A DNA stretch of 58,504 bases. It comes from Acidobacteriota bacterium. GTDB taxonomy: Bacteria > Acidobacteriota > Terriglobia > Acidiferrales > UBA7541. The notes below the pieces were generated by a model that was not told the origin of the DNA, did no database searches, and saw only the letters and a program-made list of their open reading frames with translations. Shown piece by piece: positions 1-7,173 of the stretch. The position numbers were made by a program, and so were the translations under genes. Each line of letters begins with the position of its first letter. Position 1 is the stretch's first letter. The stretch covers positions 1 to 58,504 of the forward strand of contig JABCYZ010000040.1 of NCBI GenBank assembly GCA_013289955.1, written 5' to 3'.

Positions 1-21
1 GTATACAAGATGTCATCTCTG

Positions 22-96
22 GGTGCTCCGAAAGAGAATGCTGGGTTCGCTAAAACCCAATGTTCATCAATCTTTTAGAGCACCTTTTCTTTTTTT
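22..96 (+). terminator. Terminator-like hairpin at left edge
   Basis: A 7-bp outer stem (GGTGCTC at 22-28 with GAGCACC at 78-84) encloses a second hairpin (TGGGTT 42-47 with AACCCA 54-59) and is followed at once by a T-rich tract (85-96). This has the form of a rho-independent terminator for something transcribed from the left of the window, or the 3' end of a small RNA. The 49-nt interior is longer than usual for a terminator. The DNA from 97 to about 215 shows nothing I recognise. Confidence 0.45.
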
Positions 97-215
97 GCTA
101 GCAAAATCGTGAATAATCCAGGCTAGGCGGTTTATCAACAACTGACATAAAGGAATCGCGGACCCCGAGAGCGAATCGGCTGAACTCACCGAAGACGCAA
201 TCGCCCGGGTAGCAG

Positions 216-259
216 TTCTCCTTGACGGGAAAGGAGAAGGCGGGTACTCTCCTTTCCCG
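216..259 (+). promoter_or_regulatory. Promoter and overlapping operator dyads of PadR-ADOP cassette 1
   Basis: A perfect 12-bp inverted repeat (CGGGAAAGGAGA at 226-237, TCTCCTTTCCCG at 248-259, 10-nt spacer) overlaps a second dyad (TTCTCCTT 216-223, AAGGAGAA 231-238). A candidate promoter, TTGACG (222-227), 17 nt, TACTCT (245-250), sits inside it. A repressor bound here would cover both promoter elements, consistent with autoregulation by the PadR protein encoded just downstream. Confidence 0.6.
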
Positions 260-274
260 GATAGGGGAGAGCCT

Positions 275-616
275 TTGACGAAACCCGTCGAACTTCCGCA
301 GGGCGCACTCGAGATGCTCATCCTCAAGGCGGTCTCGCTCGGCCCGCTGCATGGCTACGGCATCCTGCTGCGCATCCAGCAGATCTCCGGCGAGCGCCTC
401 GAAATCCTGCAGGGTTCCTTCTACACCGCCATCTATCGTCTTGACCGCCGGGGCTGGATCAAAGGCGAGTGGGGTGAGTCGGAGAACAATCGCCGCGCCC
501 GCTTTTACTCGCTCACCGCTAGGGGTACGCGTAGGCTCAGGGCCGAGACTGCCAAATGGACGGACATGGCGGCTGTCGTCGCCGGCATTCTCCGCAAGAA
601 GGCGGGCGAGATATGA
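275..616 (+). CDS. PadR-family transcriptional repressor (cassette 1)
   Basis: A 113-residue winged-helix DNA-binding protein of the acidobacterial PadR type. The recognisable pattern is a KP-x2-L-x-QG-x-L-x2-LIL start, then GPLHGYG, a QGSFYTAIYRL segment (normally QGSLYPALHRL) and a wing ending in RRARFYSLT. These proteins normally bind dyads at their own promoter and repress the linked operon. The TTG start at 275 is chosen because GGGGA at 264-268 is well spaced and because it aligns with the M-x-KP starts of the three paralogues at 6839, 10217 and 14700. The stop overlaps the ATG of the permease gene by 4 nt (ATGA), so the two are cotranscribed. It is more diverged than the other three copies. 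Confidence 0.9.
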   Translation: MTKPVELPQGALEMLILKAVSLGPLHGYGILLRIQQISGERLEILQGSFYTAIYRLDRRGWIKGEWGESENNRRARFYSLTARGTRRLRAETAKWTDMAAVVAGILRKKAGEI

Positions 617-3312
617 GTCTGCTCGCTCTAATTCGCAAGCTCTGGCAATCCGTCGCGCCACGCACCCACGGAGACATCGAAGAAGAATTTCGTTCTACCC
701 TCGCCGCCTACCAGGAAGATTTAATCCGCCAGGGCCTCCCTGAAGAAGAAGCCCGTCGCAAAGCCCGCATCGACCTCGGCCAGCCAGCCGCCCAAAACGA
801 AACTTATCGCCACGCCATCGGCCTCCGTCTTTTCGATGAGTTAGGCGGAGACATCCGCTTCGGGCTCCGCGCGCTGCGCCGCAACCCTGGCTTCGCCGCC
901 GTCGCCGTGCTCTCACTCACGCTCGGCATCGGCGCCACCACGGCGATGTTCTCGCTCATCTATGCTGTCCTGCTGCACCCGTTTCCCTACGCCGGCGCCG
1001 ACCGCATCATGAACCCCGTCATCATCGACGAGCGACATCCTGACGAGCCTCGCTGGTTTTTCCTTAGCAAGGCACAGTTTGCTGACCTGCGCCTCGCAGC
1101 GCCGGTTGATTCGCCGCTTGGCTTCAACAACTCGCACATGGAGATTACCGGCGGTGCACTGCCGGAAGACATCTCGGGCGTCTACCTCACAGAGAATGCC
1201 GGGAGTTTCTTTGGTGTGAGCGCGCTTCTAGGCCGCAACATCGAGCCATACGATGCAGAGAACGGCGGCCACTCCGTCGTTGTTCTCAACTACCGCTTCT
1301 GGCAGCACCACTTCGACGGCGATCCCCACATCATCGGGCAAACGCTGGAAATCAATCACGCAACCTACACCATCATCGGGGTCATGCCGCGCAGCTTCGC
1401 ATTCAATGACACCAATGGCGTTGGCGATGTCTACCTGCCGGGCAGTCTCATGCAGGGTCTTTTCAACGTTCCCTACGTGGCCTACATACCCTGGATCAAG
1501 CTCCGGCCCGACGTCACACTTGCCGCCGCCAACGCTGCGCTCGAACCCATCGTGCGCCAGTTTGCGGAACAGCATCCCGAGCGCTTCCCCGATCACTGGC
1601 ATCTCGCGCTGCAGCCCATCATCGTGCCTTACCAGCAGGAAACTGGCCGCACCCTGGCGCTTCTTCTAGGAGGAGTTGTGCTCTTGCTGGTCATCGGCTG
1701 CGCCAACTGCTCCATCCTTCTGCTGGCCCGTGGCCGTACGCGCCGGCATGAGCTTGCCATCCGCAGTGCGATCGGCGCCAGTCGCTGGCGCATCGCGCGT
1801 CAGTTGCTCGTCGAAGCCGTCGTCATCTCCTGCACCGGCGCGGCCCTTGGCGTTGCTGCGTCTTACTGGCTGGCAAAGCTTCCCTTGCTGCTTTCCCCGG
1901 ATTCCTTTCCAGCCGAATCGGTCATCCGCATCAATGGTCCCATTCTCGCGTTCTCCGTCGTGCTCGCGCTGCTCTGCGGCATCCTCTTCGGTCTTGTCCC
2001 GGCATTGCGTCTCTCGCGTGACGATTCCGCGCGTATAACTCCCGGCAGGCAGATTGGGTTTGTAGCCGCTCGCGCAAAGCATCGGTGGAGCGTTCTCATC
2101 GCCGCGCAAGTCGCGCTCACGCTTCTTCTCATGGCCACTGCAGGTACGGCCATGCGCAGCTTTCTCCAGCTCATGCAGATGCCGCTTGGCTACGATCCCG
2201 CAAATGTCATGAAGCTCGGCGTCATGCTGCACGTCCAAGACCCGGTCGAGTGGAGCCGCATTCAATCGCGCGAAGCGCGCACCGCTTACATCGAGCAGAT
2301 CCGGGAAAAGATCGCATCCGTCGCCGGTGTCTTCACTGTCGCTGTCGGCGCCGATGCCACGCCGCCCTATACTGGCGTTGAGACCTCCTTCGAGATCGAT
2401 GGAACTCGCGATCGCGAGCAGCCGCAAGCCCGGTTGATGCTGGTCGATCAGCGATATTTCGATGCGCTCCGCATCCCTCTGCTTGAGGGTCGCATCTGGA
2501 ATGCGGATGAAAACACGCGCGGAGACTTTATCGCGGTCGTCAATCACGCTTTCGCGACGCGCTATCGCTCCTCGTCCAATACCTTGGCCCTACAGCTACG
2601 CGTTCCCGGTCTCACAAGCAAGAATCACTACCAGGTCACCTCTCTGCAAAGCACCGCGTGGCGTCAGATCATCGGCGTCGTCGGCGATGCGCGGAACGAC
2701 GGCCTCGATCGCCCCGTCGTCCCCGCCATCTACCTTCCGTACACCGCCGTGATGCTGCCCTATGTGCAGTTCTTCGTGCGCACCCAGGGCGATCCGCTCG
2801 TCTACCTGCACTCCATCCGATCCACTATCGCCTCCGTCGCTTCCGACCAGCAGATCTCCAACAGCACCTTCAACGGCACGTTCCCGCTCAAGGAAGCCAT
2901 CGAGCGCGACGCACAATACAGCCGCCAGCGGCTCTTCTCGATATTGTTTGGCGTCTTCTCTGCCATGGCGCTCGCTCTCGCCTTGGTCGGCATCCTCAGC
3001 GTCGTCGCTTACAGCGTCGCGCAGCGCACTACGGAGTTTGGCGTCCGCCTGGCGCTCGGCGCGCCGCGCGCGCACGTCCTGTGGATCGCGGCGCGCATCG
3101 CGCTCGTCAGCGCCGCCACGGGCATCGCAATCGGTCTTGCCTTTGACAGTTTTCTCGGCGCCGTACTCGCCCACTGGATGCAAAGCGCCTTTGCGGCGGG
3201 CGGTCTGTTCGCAGCCGCCGCGCTCCTCGCTCTCAGCGCACTCCTCGCCTGCCTGTTGCCCGCCCGCCACGCCATCGCCGTCCCACCCGCCGAAGCTCTC
3301 CGCCATGAATAA
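613..3312 (+). CDS. ADOP-type duplicated FtsX/MacB permease (cassette 1)
   Basis: About 899 residues. The layout is that of the acidobacterial duplicated orphan permeases: a cytoplasmic N-terminus (about 1-80), a first membrane helix with the LTLGIGATTAMFS motif, a MacB-like periplasmic domain, an FtsX block carrying ELAIRSAIGAS, then a second copy ending in a block carrying EFGVRLALGAP and a P-A-EALRHE tail. MacB-type permeases transmit force from a cytoplasmic ATPase to a periplasmic partner; ADOP genes have no adjacent ATPase, and none is seen here, so substrate and energy source are unknown. Translation from ATG 613 is coupled to the PadR stop. A start 57 nt further upstream would run inside padR without reason. 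Confidence 0.88.
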   Translation: MSLLALIRKLWQSVAPRTHGDIEEEFRSTLAAYQEDLIRQGLPEEEARRKARIDLGQPAAQNETYRHAIGLRLFDELGGDIRFGLRALRRNPGFAAVAVLSLTLGIGATTAMFSLIYAVLLHPFPYAGADRIMNPVIIDERHPDEPRWFFLSKAQFADLRLAAPVDSPLGFNNSHMEITGGALPEDISGVYLTENAGSFFGVSALLGRNIEPYDAENGGHSVVVLNYRFWQHHFDGDPHIIGQTLEINHATYTIIGVMPRSFAFNDTNGVGDVYLPGSLMQGLFNVPYVAYIPWIKLRPDVTLAAANAALEPIVRQFAEQHPERFPDHWHLALQPIIVPYQQETGRTLALLLGGVVLLLVIGCANCSILLLARGRTRRHELAIRSAIGASRWRIARQLLVEAVVISCTGAALGVAASYWLAKLPLLLSPDSFPAESVIRINGPILAFSVVLALLCGILFGLVPALRLSRDDSARITPGRQIGFVAARAKHRWSVLIAAQVALTLLLMATAGTAMRSFLQLMQMPLGYDPANVMKLGVMLHVQDPVEWSRIQSREARTAYIEQIREKIASVAGVFTVAVGADATPPYTGVETSFEIDGTRDREQPQARLMLVDQRYFDALRIPLLEGRIWNADENTRGDFIAVVNHAFATRYRSSSNTLALQLRVPGLTSKNHYQVTSLQSTAWRQIIGVVGDARNDGLDRPVVPAIYLPYTAVMLPYVQFFVRTQGDPLVYLHSIRSTIASVASDQQISNSTFNGTFPLKEAIERDAQYSRQRLFSILFGVFSAMALALALVGILSVVAYSVAQRTTEFGVRLALGAPRAHVLWIAARIALVSAATGIAIGLAFDSFLGAVLAHWMQSAFAAGGLFAAAALLALSALLACLLPARHAIAVPPAEALRHE

Positions 3313-3448
3313 AGCGTGTCGCGTTCATACGACTCCATCGCGTCGCTCGAATCTCGACTCATCCATTGACTCGCCCGCTCACGCCGCGTAGCATTCTAAC
3401 GAAACGGTAACGGTATTACTGGGGAACCAGCTTCGTTCCAGGATTCTC

Positions 3449-5059
3449 ATGAAAACTCTCCCGCCCGACTCGGAAGGAGCTTCTCAGAACGGCGTGTTCC
3501 CCCAGTGGTTCCGGATCAGTTCCCTAGCTCTCCTCCTGGTCGCCATCGCTTTGCTCCTCCTTTCGTTCGGGAATCGCCTCTACACCACTGGATTCTCTGC
3601 CGCTGTTCTCTTCTTCGTGCTCATCGCCCTCGCCTGTGCCGCCTTCCTTCACATTCGCTCCCTGCTTCAGGAACAAAAACGGCATCGGGAAACAGCCAGC
3701 GCGTTTCACGCGAGAGAGCGGGAATTCACCTCCGTCTTCCAGCACGCCCTGGACGGAATCCTGATTCTGGATGACGACGGGATTTGCCTCGAAGCGAATC
3801 CCGCCGCTCTCGCACTCCTGGGTGTTCCCCGCGCCAAGCTCGCGGGACACTCCTTCGCGCAATTCCACGCCAACCGGCACTCCTTCGAGCAGGACTGGCA
3901 CACATTTCTGAGACAGGACTGCCAACGGGGAGAAGCCGAGCTCATCCGCTCCGACGGCGCCAAGGTCTTCGTATACTACACAGCGGCGGCGAACTATCTG
4001 CCCGGCCGTCATGTCCTGATCCTCTGCGACACCTCCGCGCGAGTTCGCGCGCAGGACTCCCTGCGCGAAAGCGAAGACCGGTTTCAGCACATGGCTGACA
4101 ACATCGAAGAGATTTTCTGGATGATGAATGCGGCAACGAAGGAAGTTCTCTACGTCAATCGCGCCTATGAAACCATCACCGGACGCTCCCTCGAGAGCAT
4201 CTATGAAAACCGTTCGTCCTATGCCGATTTGATTCACCCGAGTGACCGTGTGCAGGTGCTGGCGAAACTCGAACAGGCAACCCACACCGGACAATTCGAC
4301 GAGGAGTTTCGCATCCTCAGAACGGACGGAGCGTCCCGATGGGTGTGGGCCAAGGCATTTCCCGATCGCGACGCGGCCGGTGTGATCCGCTGGCTGGTTG
4401 GCACCGTGCAGGACATCACCACAAGGAAGATCGCCGACGGGCAGGTCGCCGGCCATCTTGCCGCCGCCGAGGCCGCGCGCGCCGAAGCCGAGGCGCTGCG
4501 CAAGTCCACACTGGCACTAACGCAGAACCTACGCATGGACAACGTGCTTGACACGCTGCTTCAATGCCTTCTCGAAATTGTGCCTTATGATTCCGCCAGC
4601 GTGATTCTCACCGAGCCCGAGTCACGCCTGTTTGTCGCAAGGGAAGCGCCGCCTGCCTCTTCGCACAAACCCGTGGCAACCTTGGACGCCGCGGATAATG
4701 TGTTTCTGCAACGCGCTTTGTTCGAGCGAAAAAGCGTTTTCCTTCCCGATACCGACGAAGAACCGGAGTGGACCGAAATCAAGTCCCTGGCACCCATCCG
4801 TTCCTGGTTGTGCGTGCCTCTGATCGCCTCCGACTGCGTTCTCGGACTTCTCTCCATCGGGCATTGCCGTCAACGAACATTCACGCTAGAGCATTTTCGC
4901 CTCGCAAAGTCTCTCGCCGTCCCGGCAGCAGTAGCCATCCACAATGCCCGGCTTTACGAGTGGGCGGAGATCTATAGAGAGGAGCGCCAGCACCTTCTAA
5001 AACAGGCCGACAACACGCGCGGCGGCGATAAAGCTTCCGGTTCGTTCTTCAAACACTAA
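3449..5059 (+). CDS. Membrane-anchored PAS-PAS-GAF sensor protein without output domain
   Basis: 536 residues. Two hydrophobic helices (about 24-41 and 49-68) form an N-terminal anchor, followed by a coiled linker, a PAS domain (about 88-200, with DGILILDDDG), a second PAS with PAC motif (about 210-330, ending VGTVQDITTRK), a coiled coil rich in Ala/Glu, and a GAF domain (about 350-505). The protein then ends in a short charged tail. No HisKA, HATPase, GGDEF, EAL or helix-turn-helix domain follows and no kinase or regulator gene is adjacent. It may pass a signal to a separately encoded partner, or be a kinase that lost its catalytic half. The ATG at 3449 has a weak AGGA upstream. Confidence 0.8.
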   Translation: MKTLPPDSEGASQNGVFPQWFRISSLALLLVAIALLLLSFGNRLYTTGFSAAVLFFVLIALACAAFLHIRSLLQEQKRHRETASAFHAREREFTSVFQHALDGILILDDDGICLEANPAALALLGVPRAKLAGHSFAQFHANRHSFEQDWHTFLRQDCQRGEAELIRSDGAKVFVYYTAAANYLPGRHVLILCDTSARVRAQDSLRESEDRFQHMADNIEEIFWMMNAATKEVLYVNRAYETITGRSLESIYENRSSYADLIHPSDRVQVLAKLEQATHTGQFDEEFRILRTDGASRWVWAKAFPDRDAAGVIRWLVGTVQDITTRKIADGQVAGHLAAAEAARAEAEALRKSTLALTQNLRMDNVLDTLLQCLLEIVPYDSASVILTEPESRLFVAREAPPASSHKPVATLDAADNVFLQRALFERKSVFLPDTDEEPEWTEIKSLAPIRSWLCVPLIASDCVLGLLSIGHCRQRTFTLEHFRLAKSLAVPAAVAIHNARLYEWAEIYREERQHLLKQADNTRGGDKASGSFFKH

Positions 5060-5086
5060 TCAGCGCTTCTCGGACCATCATGAGCC

Positions 5087-5764
5087 TCATCCATGCCGGT
5101 CGACGTGTCTCTTGCCCCCCTGACGGGACTCACGGACTTCTGCCTGCCGCTCCCCCATGATCCCCATCGCGCCGTACCACAGAAAGGCCGTGACCTCCTG
5201 ATAGATTTTCATCATCTTTTCGAGCGGCAGATCTCGCGATAGCATCTCTCTCACGGCATTGACGTGCAGACTCGCAACATTGCGCAACAGAAACGCCGAT
5301 GGCTTCTGAAAGGTCCGTCCGGGGAATTTTGTCTTCAAGAAGATGAAGTATCGCCCCCACATCTGTTCGTATCCCCGTGCGAACAATTCCGGAAACGTCC
5401 TCACCGAAGAACCCGCCGCGCGGTTCAAGAGCAGGTCCAGCTCCAGACGGTGCTTGTCGATGTATACGAGCGCGCGGCCGATCAAATCGTGTCGGGTTTC
5501 GAGGGACTGAAAGAGTTCGCCGCCCTCGGGCAGGCTAATTTCCCGGTGAGCAAAAAGCTGCCCGAGGTCATCCAGTTCCGGCTGGAGAACCGCGACGAAC
5601 AGAGCATCCTTGTCGGGATAGTAGGTATAGAGATTGCTCAGCGTCACCCCCGCCCGCCTGGCAATCGCGCGCAGGGTGGCTCCGCCGAATCCCTTTTTCA
5701 GAAAGACGGTCTTTGCCGCCGCCACGATAGCCTTCTGCACCTCGCCCTTTTTTACCTGTGCCAC
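5087..5764 (-). CDS. TetR-family transcriptional regulator
   Basis: 225 residues starting at GTG 5764. The N-terminal helix-turn-helix (about residues 12-55) has the family signature FLKKGFGGATLRAIARRAGV then LSNLYTYYPDKDALF, the latter being the recognition helix and following helix. The C-terminal two thirds is the helical ligand-binding and dimer domain, too variable to name a ligand. It is divergent from the alpha/beta hydrolase at 5865, with about 100 nt between them holding two dyads (5786-5828), so it most likely represses both itself and that hydrolase until a small ligand releases it. Confidence 0.9.
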   Translation of the reverse strand: MAQVKKGEVQKAIVAAAKTVFLKKGFGGATLRAIARRAGVTLSNLYTYYPDKDALFVAVLQPELDDLGQLFAHREISLPEGGELFQSLETRHDLIGRALVYIDKHRLELDLLLNRAAGSSVRTFPELFARGYEQMWGRYFIFLKTKFPGRTFQKPSAFLLRNVASLHVNAVREMLSRDLPLEKMMKIYQEVTAFLWYGAMGIMGERQAEVRESRQGGKRHVDRHG

Positions 5765-5785
5765 GGCATGGAGTCCTTGCTAAAC

Positions 5786-5828
5786 AGAACAACGTTCTAT
5801 TATCATGACGAATAGAATACGCTGTTCT
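5786..5828. promoter_or_regulatory. Paired dyads, candidate TetR operators
   Basis: AGAAC-AAC-GTTCT (5786-5798) is a perfect 5-bp inverted repeat, and a second, looser copy, AGAAT to GTTCT (5814-5828), lies with its centre 29 bp downstream. Both have the same GTTCT right half. They lie in the short divergent region between the tetR-like gene and the hydrolase, where a TetR dimer would be expected to bind. Confidence 0.5.
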
Positions 5829-5864
5829 TTATTGAGTCTAGCGCACCCGGGAAAGGGATCACAA

Positions 5865-6623
5865 ATGCCAAATGAGAGTCCCGCGAACACTTTGCCAGTG
5901 AACGGGATCGAGCTCTATTACGAAACGGAAGGCACCGGAGAACCGCTCCTGCTTTTACACGGCGGGAGCGGATCTCACGAGAATTGGATTTATGCAGGCC
6001 GCGATCAGCTCAAGCGCGAATATAGACTCCTATTACCGGACGCACGCGGTCACGGCCGGTCGACAAACCCGGGAAAGACCATCACGCACCGGCAGTGTGC
6101 GCTGGATACCCTGGCGCTGCTCGACCATCTTGGGATCAGGAAATGTAAGGCCATTGGTATCAGCATGGGTGCAAACATTCTCCTCCACATGGCCACGTCC
6201 GAACCGGACCGGATCGAAGCGATGGTTCTCGTCAGCGCCGCTATGTACCTCCCGGAACAAGCGCGCGCGGTCATGAGGCAGGTCCGGGTTGAAACGCAGC
6301 CGGCCACTGAGTGGGACACCATGCGCAAACGTCACAAGCTTGGCGATGAACAGATCAAGGCGATCTGGGAATGGTCACGCGGGATGGCGGACAGCTACGA
6401 TGACATGAATTTCACACCGACGGAGCTGTCCAGAATCTCTGCGTCGACACTGATCGTTTACGGGGATCGCGACTTCCTCTACCCTGTCGAGATGGCTGTC
6501 GAGATGTATCGAGCCATTCCCCGGTCGGCCCTGTGGGTTGTGCCGAACGGTGGTCATGGGCCGGTCTTCTTGGACGCGGCTGCCCAGTTCGCTCATACAA
6601 CGCTGGCCTTCTTTCGCAGCTAG
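5865..6623 (+). CDS. Alpha/beta-hydrolase, serine type
   Basis: 252 residues, soluble, without signal peptide. The oxyanion segment LLLLHGGSGS (about 28-37), the nucleophile elbow GISMG (Ser100), an acidic residue in YGDRDFLYP and a C-terminal GGHGP histidine make a complete Ser-Asp-His set for an esterase, lactonase or C-C hydrolase-like enzyme; the substrate cannot be told. ATG 5865 is preferred over an ATG at 5805 because AAGGGAT (about 5853-5859) precedes it at normal distance, and the upstream stretch overlaps the dyads. Divergence from a TetR gene suggests inducible expression, possibly by its own substrate. Confidence 0.85.
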   Translation: MPNESPANTLPVNGIELYYETEGTGEPLLLLHGGSGSHENWIYAGRDQLKREYRLLLPDARGHGRSTNPGKTITHRQCALDTLALLDHLGIRKCKAIGISMGANILLHMATSEPDRIEAMVLVSAAMYLPEQARAVMRQVRVETQPATEWDTMRKRHKLGDEQIKAIWEWSRGMADSYDDMNFTPTELSRISASTLIVYGDRDFLYPVEMAVEMYRAIPRSALWVVPNGGHGPVFLDAAAQFAHTTLAFFRS

Positions 6624-6787
6624 GGCCGAACCGTGGCAACTGTCACTGCTGGTTAGGCTGTTTGAATTACTTGTTGCTCGTTTTCCGGGGGCTGTGAGTT
6701 TGGGTGTTTGAGAGTGATCGAGCAGCAAGACCGGTAGGGCGGCGCTTCGCCTCACGCCACATCTTCGAATAGCCATTCCGGGATCTG

Positions 6788-6832
6788 TTGCATTGTCGAT
6801 AGTCGAGGTGATACATTGTCGATAGTCGAGGT
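6788..6832 (+). promoter_or_regulatory. Tandem repeat operator and promoter of PadR-ADOP cassette 2
   Basis: The 19-bp CATTGTCGATAGTCGAGGT occurs twice (6791-6809 and 6814-6832) with a 23-bp period and ends 6 nt before the PadR start codon. A possible promoter is TTGCAT (6788-6793), 18 nt, TACATT (6812-6817), weakly supported. The core ATTGTCGATAGTC is also found, as an inverted pair, upstream of cassette 4. Confidence 0.6.
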
Positions 6833-6838
6833 ATCGGC

Positions 6839-7168
6839 ATGCCTAAGCCCTCTGACCTGCTGCAGGGAACACTAGATCTCCTGATCCTCAGGACTATTGC
6901 GACGGGACCCCTTCATGGCTGGGCGGTTGCAAAGCGGATTCAAGTGCTTTCCGGCGATGTCCTCGCGGTCGGCCAGGGTTCCTTGTACCCCGCACTGCAT
7001 CGACTCGAACAACAAGGCTGGCTTCGCGCCGAATGGAAAGATTCTGATCTTGGGCGCCCTGCGAAGGTTTATTCATTGACGCGTGCGGGTGAGAAACAAC
7101 TCGACCGTGAACTTCGTAGCTGGAACAGGCTCTCCTCCGCTGTCCAACTCTTAATCGAAACCGCTTAG
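6839..7168 (+). CDS. PadR-family transcriptional repressor (cassette 2)
   Basis: 109 residues, a compact winged helix: KPSDLLQGTLDLLILRTI at the start, GPLHGWAVAKRIQ, QGSLYPALHRLEQQGW as recognition region and RPAKVYSLT in the wing, then a short C-terminal helix for dimer contacts. It belongs to the acidobacterial PadR group and is closest to the copy at 14700. No clear Shine-Dalgarno lies between the second operator repeat and ATG 6839. Its stop lies a few nt before the permease start, so the two form an operon. It should repress through the tandem repeats directly upstream. Confidence 0.92.
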   Translation: MPKPSDLLQGTLDLLILRTIATGPLHGWAVAKRIQVLSGDVLAVGQGSLYPALHRLEQQGWLRAEWKDSDLGRPAKVYSLTRAGEKQLDRELRSWNRLSSAVQLLIETA

Positions 7169-7173
7169 GAACA

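Noticed and set aside
41..60. T-arm-like GGGTTCG of a tRNA or tmRNA near the left edge
   Set aside because: The loop does not fit TTCRANY with a 5-bp stem, and no acceptor or anticodon arm is seen.
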